This document shows, piece by piece, positions 34,601 to 43,535 of a stretch of 64,000 bases of DNA. The stretch's first letter is position 1, and each line of letters starts with the position of its first letter. Under the pieces are notes generated by a model, which saw only the letters and a list, made by a program, of their open reading frames with translations, was not told where the DNA came from and did no database searches. The position numbers were made by a program, and so were the translations under genes. Location of the stretch: assembly GCA_027625915.1 (NCBI GenBank), contig JANTQA010000029.1, positions 2,046,001 to 2,110,000 of the forward strand. Reading direction: 5' to 3'. Origin of the DNA: Anaeramoeba flamelloides. Lineage: Eukaryota > Metamonada > Anaeramoebidae.

Positions 34601-37600
34601 TGTTTACACTTGTGTACCATCATTTCATAAAATTTAGAAAATATTTTTGATTTTTCCAAAGATATTATTTAATTTAATTATTATTTATTTTTTTTTTCAA
34701 TTACTGAACCTATTTCGTTCAATGATTATTTTTTTTAAACTGTTGATATTTTGTTAAAGTTAAGTTGTATTATTTTGAAGAACTCAAATATACTTAGTCA
34801 ATGGTATCTTAACATTTGATCGATCAATATGTATTAATGGAATTTCAACAAATTTGTAAAAACAATGAATTTATTTTGTGTGTTTTTACTCCAAAAACGT
34901 TTTAAACACTGATAATTTTTTTTTATTAAGATTTGAAAATAAATTTTTTTGTTCGTTTGTGGGTATTGTAATTTGTAAATAATTGGTGGCATTCCAATTA
35001 GTTGAATGATTCTAATTTAGTATTTCTTAGATAATTTCCTGAATAAGATTTTTTTTCACAAAAAAATGAATTTTGATGTTTCAAAAAGTTCTAATTTGTT
35101 CTTGTTATATATTAAATATCTAAAGAAAATAAGTTTTGTTTACTTACCCCAACGGTGCCCAATAATTAACCATTTTATTGTTTTTGTCTTATTTCCCAAC
35201 CTTCTATTAATATTTGCCAAGCCATTACACGCATTTCCATTCCCCTTTTTAACACTTTGTTTAAAAAGCCTCTTAGCCTCTTGATTGTTTATTTGAACAC
35301 CTTCACCCCGAGAGTATCTAATTCCAAGATTATTAGTTGCACCCGAATGGCCATATATAATTGCCTTTTTGTACCATTTAATAATTTTATTCCAATCTTT
35401 TTTTAAATTGCCATATTTACGTAACATAGACAAACCAACATTCTTCATTCCATCTGCATCACCACCCTTTGCTGCTAATTTAAAATATTTAAAGGCCTCA
35501 TTTTCGTTTTTTTCAACACCATTTCCAAATTGAAGAAGATTCCCATAAAGATTCTGGTATTCTGGAAATCCTTTTTTTGCCTTTTCGCAAATATTCGCCA
35601 AAGCATCATGATGAATTTTCTCCATCTCAATTATTTTGAAACAATTATTTAAATTGTATCTTCCTTTACCGTTACCTAGATTATTAGAATCAAATTTAAA
35701 AAATTTACATTTGAAAAAAATATTAAATGTTTGAAAAAATAAGTAGAATATTTTGTGTTGGTGTGGATATCTGATGTATCTCTATAATTTCAAAAATAAA
35801 AATTTCTCGATTTTTTTTTTTTTTTCACTATTATTTTGTTTCCTGAAAAAGGTAACTCCAAATGAATATAATCTAAAATTTAAAATTATTTTTGAAAAAC
35901 AAATTAAGTTTAGAATGTTTCTAATTGCTGAGACTAGATGATCTATTGGATCTAGATGTTCTTTGAATTGGAAGTCACCGATTTGATCACTTGAAAATTT
36001 TCTCTTTACCAGATGAAGTTTTTTAACATTTAATTCTTAACAATAAAATCCAAAAAAACCTAAAAATAGAGAACTAATGTTTACATTTATGAAATCTTAA
36101 TGTTAATTCTTACTTTTTATATTTTATTTTTTTCTATTTATTTTCAGGTTGAATTTTCGTTATATTGAGAAGAAGAGTTACAATGAAAAAAGATCAGGTA
36201 GTTACTTGATAATACCGAGATATCGAAACACCATAGTATGGGCAACTTTGATATAAAAAAGAAAAAAGCAAAGTTAAAAATATCAAGTGTTAAAAAAAGA
36301 TCAAATCAGAAAAAGAAAAAAAAACAGAAATTACTGAAATTAAGCAACTACCCCCCAAATGAATATTAATGATCAGTTATAAAAATAAATTAACCAAAAG
36401 TGTATGGCTGTGATTTTGGGTATTCTTAATTAAATAATAGAATTCATTTTTTGATTTATTACCTTTTTACCTATTGTTTCTTATAAGCAACTTATATTTT
36501 TTCCAATTACTTAATTTAACCCTTTTTAAATTTCTTTTTTTTTTTTTTCCTCTTTTCTTCTAAACTTAATTTTTTTTTTAGTTTTTGTACACTAAAATAA
36601 TTGGATGTGTCTTTCCCCTAGAATAATCCTGAAATATATAATTTTATTCTTGAATTTTTGAAAGGGAATTAAAGTATAAGAGCATCTAGAGTGTAATTTC
36701 CACTTCTTCAATAATAATAATACTTTGAAATTTTTTATCTTGAAAAGTAGATTATTTCCTAAAATTCGTTAAAAATTTCAATTTTTGAGATTTCCAAAAC
36801 CAGTCATCATATTTCAATACAGAAGTTGTTCTAAATGGTTTTTAATTATCTGATTGATAATAAAATGATGAATTATTCTTTGAAGTTACGTTATTTCTTC
36901 TTTTAATTTCTTTTCCTTTTCATTTTAACTCAGGTTCCCAATTAAATATCACATTGATCTTTTTTTCTCGATACAAGGATCATTTTTAATTGGTTCGATC
37001 AACTTTTAGAGCTAAACTATTTTTCAGTCATGTTCTCAATTAATTTTACAAATATTGGATTTTTTTGATTTCTGAATTCACCAAAGAGTTAAAAATGATG
37101 GATTCAGAATATTTAACCAACACCACAGTTGGAATGGTTATAAGTTGCTTGGTAATTGGATTATTTGTCTGTAAAATGGGAGTAGATTTTTGACTTTTTA
37201 CTAATATTTTCAATTGATCAGAAAAATGGAATGACCCGGTTTTTGAAAATTTCAGGGTTTTAGATTTGACAGTTATTTCAAATTTTGGAAAACCTTGGAC
37301 AAGGAATATTTATCATAAGTTATTTTTTTTCGTTATTTGTGTTTTTTTTTGTGAATAGAGTGTTTTCAAAATTATTAGTTATTATCTATTCAAGTAAATA
37401 TCCTAAAGTTGAATTTAACCAAAATTGTTTGCGGAATCCATTTAAAAATTTTTACCCCAAAATACACCTTTTTTTCTAGACTAGAGAGTTGTATAAATCT
37501 TAGTTATACTAACAACAATAAATAAAATAGTCCCATGAATTTAAAGTTCTGGAATTTTGATTAGTTGTGAATAAACTTTATTATTCAAGAAAAATGGTAA

Positions 37601-38266
37601 TTGAAGTAATAGTTTTTCCGAATTGTAATTTGAAATTTTATTTTTTCATCCTAGCGGTTAAGCAATGAAAGTTCACATTTTTCACAAACCAACAGCGAAA
37701 AGATGTTTGGAATTGTGTTACTGATCTTTAGATTGAATAATAAAATTCTTTTTGTTTGGAAGATGTGATCGATAACAAAGAGTGCTAAAATTGCAACTCA
37801 ATCTTCGTTTCATCAAGAATTGATTTCCAAAATTAAAGTTTTCTCATTTATTTTGTCTCATCTTTAAAAGGGAGATAAATAATTTGGTTTGAAGAAAAAT
37901 ACCTTTTTCTGCAGAGTAATTAAAGTACCTCAAAGCTTTTATTATGTTTCTTTCAAGGTGGTGTCCAAAAAAATACATTTCTCCCAAACGGTTGACGGCA
38001 ACAGAGTTCCCAAGCGAAGCAGCGGGTTCGATAAATTCAAGTGCCTTTTCATAATTTTGTTCAGTTTCAATCCCCAGAAAATAGCACTCACCAAGGTAGA
38101 CTTTCCCTTCAATTGATCCTCCTTGGGCTGCTTGTTCAAAAAGTGTAAATGCTTTTTGGCGATCTTTGTTTGTATAAATTCCTTCAAAATAAAGAAACCC
38201 AAGCTCCATTTGCACTTCTGGATCTGTTATTTCAGATAGCTTTGAATATTTTTCAAAAGAATTCAT
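27158..38266 (-). CDS. Sel1-repeat protein with two C-terminal BTB/POZ domains (four exons)
   Basis: Exons 37903-38266, 35148-35675, 31241-31456 and 27158-28356 join without a frame break to 768 codons. About twelve Sel1-like repeats fill residues 15-430 (pattern LGxxYxxGxG...DxxKAxxxFxxAAxxG, e.g. YGNLLQFGNGVEKNENEAFK). A divergent BTB follows near residues 550-620 (D-C-E-I-K-G-I-Q-I-S) and a classic BTB near 650-740 (FMIIVEEEAIKVHKFIIYTR). Family knowledge: Sel1 repeats are scaffolds; BTB domains dimerise and often bind Cullin-3, so a ubiquitin-ligase adaptor is likely but inferred. All three introns are phase 1 and all splice sites fit (GTATTT, GTAAGT, GTATAT; CTAG, TCAG, TTAG). ATG 38266 is the first Met of the open frame; the frame is open a little further upstream, so a 5' exon is possible. 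Confidence 0.88.
28672..29253. mobile_element. TIR element, AAGSTATTTCCAA family, copy 2
   Basis: 582 bp: left end AAGGTATTTCCAAAAAAGTG, right end (reverse complement) AAGCTATTTCCAATAAAGGG. Flanked by TATATA on both sides, consistent with a TA target. No coding capacity; similar to 6673-7259. Confidence 0.65.
30300..30930 (+). repeat. Dispersed repeat shared with 58690-59240
   Basis: Divergent but collinear with 58690-59240: shared blocks include TTTCAATTT-AGATCAAAA, CAACAATTTTAATTT, CAAAGAAATTG and the run GAAGTTTRTTAATTTCGTATTTC. No terminal structure recognised. Confidence 0.4.
31241..31456 (-). CDS. Sel1-BTB gene, exon 3
   Basis: 216-nt exon with the Sel1-like unit FAMRRLSNYYYNGTRCPKNY followed by KSLHWLKQLAKLG. 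Donor GTATAT at 31235-31240; acceptor AATAATTCAG. Too short and without a start codon of its own, it is recognisable only by the repeat pattern and the matching phase-1 borders. Confidence 0.85.
31635..31664. repeat. TA dinucleotide run
   Basis: About 15 TA units directly in front of the dispersed repeat copy at 31664. Confidence 0.9.
31664..32350 (+). repeat. Dispersed repeat with decayed coding stretch
   Basis: Its first about 430 bp are clearly related to 55361-55770 (shared GTTGAAATTTCACCAACAAT and ACACTAACCTTCTATCAACC). Plus-strand translation from about 31887 gives protein-like text (FVEISPTIVDRSNDKIPSTN and onward) that is broken, and a further coding-like stretch lies near 32210-32345. 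The product family was not recognised. Probably a remnant of a mobile element. Confidence 0.45.
32921..33305 (+). mobile_element. tRNA-derived SINE with target-site duplication
   Basis: A Pol III A box (TGGGTAAGTGG, 32935-32945; consensus TGGCNNAGTGG) lies 33 bp before a perfect B box (GGTTCTATTCC, 32978-32988; consensus GGTTCNANTCC). The body is noticeably less AT-rich than its surroundings and ends in an A tract (33288-33305). GAAAGTATCAAAAAA at 32896 recurs as AAAAGTATCAAAAAA at 33302, a target-site duplication. The tRNA-like head cannot fold into a full acceptor stem, so a tRNA gene is unlikely. Non-autonomous: it would need a LINE reverse transcriptase in trans. Confidence 0.8.
33945..34065. 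repeat. Fragment of the GTCAAGTGCC repeat
   Basis: Reads GTCAAGTACCGTCGAGTTTCG, then GTCAAGTGCCTAG and AAAATCGAGTAAAATC, matching the order seen at 4165-4580 and 8150-8430. Confidence 0.4.
34174..34657. mobile_element. Foldback element with about 120-bp inverted arms
   Basis: Left arm 34174-34292 and right arm 34537-34657 are reverse complements with only a few differences (for example the shared block GTGTAAACATACCATACC). They are separated by about 244 bp of unrelated sequence. No coding capacity. It sits within an intron and could form a strong hairpin in the pre-mRNA. Confidence 0.75.
35148..35675 (-). CDS. Sel1-BTB gene, exon 2
   Basis: 528-nt exon with four to five Sel1 units, e.g. 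GATNNLGIRYSRGEGVQINN. Donor is the canonical GTAAGT at 35142-35147. Acceptor AATAATCTAG, after which GT AAC GGT completes the phase-1 codon from exon 1. Confidence 0.88.
36166..36710 (+). repeat. Dispersed repeat of about 520 bp, copy 3
   Basis: Begins GAGAAGAAGAGTTACAATGA, contains the GGCTGTGATTTTGGGTATTC variant of the central block, ends AGAGTGTAATTTCCACTTCTTC. Confidence 0.65.
37095..37193 (+). other. Short plus-strand frame with a membrane helix, nested in an intron
   Basis: 32 codons from ATG ATG: MMDSEYLTNTTVGMVISCLV, then a short hydrophobic stretch and a stop. It has an N-T-T glycosylation motif, one hydrophobic helix and better codon quality than the surroundings. It contains possible donors (GTAATT at 37152, GTAAAA at 37171), so it could be a first exon, but I found no convincing second exon. 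It may be chance. Confidence 0.2.
37903..38266 (-). CDS. Sel1-BTB gene, exon 1
   Basis: 364-nt exon: ATG, a 14-residue lead, then three Sel1 units (ELGFLYFEGIYTNKDRQKAF, YLGECYFLGIETEQNYEKAL, RLGEMYFFGHHLERNIIKAL). Donor GTATTT at 37897-37902. Confidence 0.85.
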
Positions 38267-38640
38267 CGAGATCAAATCAGAACCACAAAAAAATCTGTAT
38301 TTGATACAAAATCTTAAACGTAAGAAAATCTGATGGTTTGTGAAAAAATGGTTTTTTCACATCAAAAATCATAACCAGAAGCCCTCAAAACCTTTCACAA
38401 CAAAGTGCGATTTCAAAACTTGAAGACAATTTATAATCATTTTCCAAGACTTACAAGAGAGAAAATCTTGATCAAAGTGAGATTGTTGAAACAAAGTCAT
38501 TTTAAATATTTGAAAAAAATTTGAAGTTCAATTTCTAATTATTTATTTTGTAAACCTACTTCAAAAGCAATCCTTAACAAAGAATATTTTAAATTTCAGC
38601 GACTTTTACAAGTTTCTTAAGATTGAAATCTATAAAATGC

Positions 38641-39805
38641 TTAACGACTACGTTTGCAATTCAACAATTTGTCTCAAACCAATAAACTCCAATCTCTTTT
38701 ACATTATGAAAGCATGATCTTTAAAATATTCTCCAATTTGGTTCAAAAAATCATTTTAAGTCATTTTTTTAATGAAAAATCAAAAAGAAATTTTGAGATA
38801 CGTGAACTCGAACACCCTTGTTAAGGAACGTGAAAATGAAAAAGAAAAATCACCACGAGTTTCTTGCACAAAAAATTGAAGATCTTCAAAAAACACTTCT
38901 CAATAAACAACTCTAACTTTCGAAGATTACATTGTATAGGATTTTTGAATGTTGGGTTCCTTGAATTGTTCTAGTAATTGGTAAACCAGGTTAATTCACG
39001 ACAAAGGGGTTGAGGGTTTCTCTTGTTTTTTGTTTGGTTCTTGTTGTTTTTCCTTGTATAAATCCCCCCACCATGACTAAGAGGAGAGTATCCCCCAGAA
39101 TTGGTTGTGGAACAATATGATCCATGCCAAATGCACTTCACATTTTTTTGTGTGCTTTTTTGAGAAAATTTTTTTTGTTTGGATCCTTTCTCTCAAAACC
39201 CAATTTGTTGTGTCAATATAAATTCGGTTGAGGTTGTGTGAGAAAGGTTTTGAAGATTTTTGCATTCAAGGATCTTTTCGAAATAATATTTGCCAAAATT
39301 AGTCAGTTTTTTTTATTTAAAAAAAAAAATATTGCTTCAGTTGAGAAAAAATAATCTTTCAATTTTTTGAAAATGTGGATTTTGGTGGATTTGATCAATA
39401 CCAATACAATTATCGAATGTGTTAGTCAAAAAAAGTCATAATTGTGAAACAACAAACTTTTTCATCCAAAATTTTTCTCTTTTATAATTTTTAACCCTCT
39501 ATGTCATTTTTTAAAACCTTCTCATCTTAACTCACAAATCAAAAAAAAATCATAGAAAGCCCACACTAATTTGTAAGGGTTTTAAAAAATGACATAAAAA
39601 CTTAATTTCTCAAAAATCTGATTTTTGCCAACCTTCTTTGTCATTTTGAGATACGTGTCTGAAAAATTCAGACATTTTTTAGAAAAATTTGGCATTTTTT
39701 ACTTCTTAGATCTCTCTGGAAAAAACTTTAAGAGATTTATCAACAACCAAACCAGGACAAAAAACACATAAATCTTTGAATTTGAATTGCAAACGTCGTC
39801 GTTAA
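38641..39805. mobile_element. TTAACGAC TIR element, copy 1
   Basis: 1165 bp. Left end TTAACGACTACGTTTGCAAT; right end (reverse complement) TTAACGACGACGTTTGCAAT. TTAA at both ends. An internal hairpin is formed by TATGTCATTTTTTAAAACCTT near 39500 and its complement near 39578-39598. Non-coding. It lies 375 bp upstream of the Sel1-BTB start codon. Copy 2 is next to actin (60262-61919). Confidence 0.8.
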
Positions 39806-40694
39806 ATTAAATGCTGAGATTAAAAAAAATATCAAAAAGAAAAATGAATCAAAGATTTTCAACATTTATTTGAGTTTATCAGGAATGTTAATAAATATCT
39901 TAGATTGTAAACAATGTAAATTTAAGGGATCATTTTTTACTAAAATGAAAAGGTAAAATTTTAAAATATGGTATTGGTGATATTCTGTAATTGCAAATTT
40001 TGTATATGAGAAGTGTCAAAAAATTCTGATCTTGAAAGAAACTCAGAAAAAAATATTAAGATATCAATAATTTTTTTCCCTTTTTTTTGAAAAATAAAAT
40101 TATGGAATTAATTTTTATTTCTTTCTTTATAAAAGAAAACTACTTTTTTTTATTTACATGATTTCCACTGTAACACAATGAATACTCATTATTGTTTTCA
40201 GAATTATTAAACTTATATCCTTTATTGAGATAATTCTTTTCTACAACCAAAAATTTTATTTATAAAATTGAAAAATATTTGTATTGCTTTGGGAATGATA
40301 ATTAGAACTATTAAGGTTTTAAATTCATTTAAAAATTTTACCAAAAAATTGTTTTTGTTCGAACATTAAAATTTGATTTTTTGAAAATAAAATTTTCTTG
40401 AAGATATTTGGGATTAAAGTAATTTTATCCTCAAAATTCAAAACTCAATTTTTTTCAGACAAAAATGATTTTAAATTATTATAAGGATTCTTATATATAA
40501 GAACAAACAATTTATTTAAAAAGATTCAAAAATTTAATTTTTTTTTTTCAAATTTTTTTTTTAAATATTTTAGAAAAAAAAAACTTTTTTAAAATACGGA
40601 AGAATAAATAATTGTTTCTTTAAATTACTATTATCGATTGATAAAATAAGATAAGATTTTTTCAAATTTACATTTATTTAATTGTCAATGTACT

Positions 40695-40956
40695 CCCTAA
40701 TAAAAAAAAAAAAAAATTATAACATCTCTATAACCTTTTTATAACAAAATTTCCTTTTAAATGTTGATTTTTTCAACATTTTTTTAAAAAATATTCTTAT
40801 AACAAACTTATAACATGTTAAAATTTTTATAAAACATTTTACAACAAAAATTTATGTTATAAAAGTTTTTATTATAAAATTTTATAACATTTTAAATGTT
40901 TATTACACCTTTACAACACGTTTATAACAGGTTATAAAAAAATTTTTTTATTAGGG
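40695..40956. mobile_element. CCCTAATA-ended TIR element, copy 2
   Basis: 262 bp: CCCTAATAAAAAAAA to TTTTTTTATTAGGG, with an interior of TTATAACA motifs that is the reverse complement of 11194-11453. Flanks show no clear duplication. Confidence 0.6.
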
Positions 40957-41397
40957 CTGTAATTAGTTTTTTTTACTGGGATTTAGATTGAAAGATTAAT
41001 AATGAAGTAAACTAACAAAATAAAATAATTTGTTTTTTAAATCAATACTTTCCAACATAAAACTCGAATATTTTTCATAATTTATAAGAATAAAATAATT
41101 TTTAATGAAAATAAATAGTATTTTTGTGGTTTTATATTGTAAATGAGGAAATTTTGAATATATTAAACAAATTCAAATTAATATTATCTTGGATTGATGT
41201 AAATTCATTCATTTTAGAATTCACAAACAAATTCAGAAATAATTTTTTTCAGAATAGTTCAATACGACTTTATTTTCTTTATAGAAAAACACAATCCGTT
41301 CAAAATATTATTTGTTGAAAAAATTGAGGGATTTACAAATATAAAAAGTAATTTTTTTATTTTTTTCAATTTTTTTTGATGTTCAAATCTTTTTTAG

Positions 41398-41800
41398 ATG
41401 GAAGACGTGTTACAAAGGAAAAATATATGTGGTTACTTGTTAATACTGAGATATTGTTACAAGAAAGTATATGTAACTTGAAAATAAAAAATCGAAAAAG
41501 TAAAGGCTAAAAAGAACATCGATTTAAATAAAATTAAATCAAAAAGAAAAAAGAAATTATGACAATTAAACAACAATACCCAAGTGAAAATTCATAATCA
41601 ATTATCAAATGATTACATTAACCAAAATTATTTTTTTTTATGATTTTGGGGGTTCTTAAATAAGTCTAAAATTGCTTTTTTTTTTTTTTTTTTTTTTTTT
41701 GATCTTTGTTCAAATGTTTTGTATGAACTCCTTTTTAAATTTCTTTTATTAATTATTTTTCTTTTTTCATTTTTCCTTTACGATTTTTTTCTTTTTGTTT
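41398..41800 (+). repeat. Dispersed repeat of about 520 bp, copy 4 (divergent, right part lost)
   Basis: Begins ATGGAAGACGTGTTACAAAGG and keeps AATTAAACAACAATACCCAA and the GATTTTGGGGGTTC block. After about 41800 it passes into sequence resembling 13380-13700 instead of the usual right end. Confidence 0.5.
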
Positions 41801-43535
41801 TAAAAAAATCACGGTGGAAAAAAAAAAAGATTTTGGAATAGAAAAATAATCATAAATAAAATTTCAATGGTGTAATTTCTTTTTAAAATGAATTTAATTA
41901 TTCATAAAAATCTTATTGTAACCTTTTTTGAAGTGAAATTTCAGGAATAAAAAATCCTTAATGCGCATTTCAAAAATTGTGACTAATTTTTTTTAGGTTT
42001 TTGGTTTTATTTTTTTTAATTTTTAAATTGGGGGCTTTTATATATTTAGAACACCGATAAGTGAATTATAAATCAGATTTAATTATTAATTGTTCTTGAA
42101 TACTAAAGGATATTTATTTTTTTTTTCAATTTATTATTTCAGAAAACAAAATAAAAAACATATTCAAGATTTTTTCGGTGATATGATACAAATAAACATG
42201 GTAAATCCTATTCTATTAACAAAAAGTTATGGGTACTCTTTCAAAACTTTAACTTTTTTTCCCAACAAAATAATTTTTTATTTTAATTTTTTTTTTGTAA
42301 TAAACCCTTTATAGGTTTTAAAAAAATAATAGTATTAAATAATTTTAATTGAATTACATATAGGTATTAGTGATGAATGAAAATTTATCCAATTTACTCT
42401 ATATATTTTAAATAGAGATGAAAGTTAATATTTTTTTTATAAAAAATCACACTTGATGTGGTGATTGTTCTAATATCACTCATACAAAAATAAAAAAAAA
42501 CATTTACGGTTATCAAAATGATGCATGTCGAAAAATTTTATGGGTTTTTCAAAATAAACTTTTTTTTTTTTTTTTTTTGTTATAAAAGACCTTCACATTA
42601 ACCAATAAGAAGAACCTGTTAATAAACTATAGGTAAATATGTTATTAATTTATAATGTTTTTTTTATTTAAAAGAAATTCTAAAAATAAAGGAGAAATAT
42701 AAAATTAATCTCAAAAATAGAGAAATTTTTCTATAAGAAAAATTTAATCATCAAAAAAACAAACAAAAAAACTAATGAAAATTTGGAAAAAATTAGAACA
42801 AATTTCATTTCTAAATTAAAATTGAAAATAAATATTAAGGAATTGAACTTCAAAATTGATTTTAATTTAGGTATACTACTAGGTATTGAAATGGGTGTTC
42901 CATTGGAACAAGAAGAAAAAAAACCACTAATTATATTTTGAAACCGGTATCATTGTCGTTGATCAGGCATTATCTAATTCACTATAGTTTATGAGAGAAA
43001 AAAAAATAAAAAAATCTACCTCAGCATTTAGGAAATAAACAATCTTATTGGCTTTTATAAAGTGATCCTGGATCAATCAATTAATCATTTAATAGGGAGT
43101 AAAATAATATTCATTTTGATAATAGATCAATAGAAAAGCCAGATTTTTTGATTTTATTCTCTTGTGTTTTTAACCCAAATAAAGCATTAAATCAGAGACT
43201 CTATTAAAGAAGTTTTGTTTTCTGATTTACTTTTAAATCTGAATCGATATTTGATTTCCATTGTTGTTTTCAACTTTCTTTTAAAATCTAATGATCGACG
43301 ATGTACCTTAAAATATTATTTTACCCAAATCTTAAACTTTCTCTAAAGTTAATGAGAATAGAAAAAAAGTGAAAAAACCCATTGTATCAAAACTAATGTT
43401 ATTTGTTGAAATAGAATCTTCTCTTATTCTGTGTCTTTTTGGTTTTTTCCACCATTTTGTCCTTTTAAAACCAAACATTTTTTGCTTTTTTTCCCGACTC
43501 CCAAACAAATTTTGTTTTCCAAACCCAAAAGCAAG

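Larger units (their letters stand above)
31457..35147 (-). other. Intron 2 of the Sel1-BTB gene (3.7 kb)
   Basis: Phase 1. Holds a TA run (31635-31664), a repeat with decayed coding potential (31664-32350), a tRNA-derived SINE (32921-33305), a short GTCAAGT repeat (33945-34065) and a foldback element (34174-34657). Confidence 0.75.
35676..37902 (-). other. Intron 1 of the Sel1-BTB gene (2.2 kb)
   Basis: Phase 1. Contains dispersed repeat copy 3 (36166-36710) and a short plus-strand open frame with a membrane helix (37095-37193). Confidence 0.75.
38267..43535. other. Intergenic region between divergent genes
   Basis: Bidirectional promoter-side spacer: the Sel1-BTB gene reads left, the CH-domain gene reads right. 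It holds TIR elements at 38641-39805 and 40695-40956 and dispersed repeat copy 4 from 41398. The stretch 41800-42130 resembles 13380-13700. No further gene recognised. Confidence 0.6.

Noticed and set aside
39077-39265. Minus-strand 62-codon frame, and its relative near 61200-61626
   Set aside because: Both lie inside TTAACGAC elements; the frames are not conserved between copies.
43431-43535. N-terminal extension of the CH-domain protein
   Set aside because: The extra 35 codons have no ATG and are a T-rich leader; the first ATG is at 43536.
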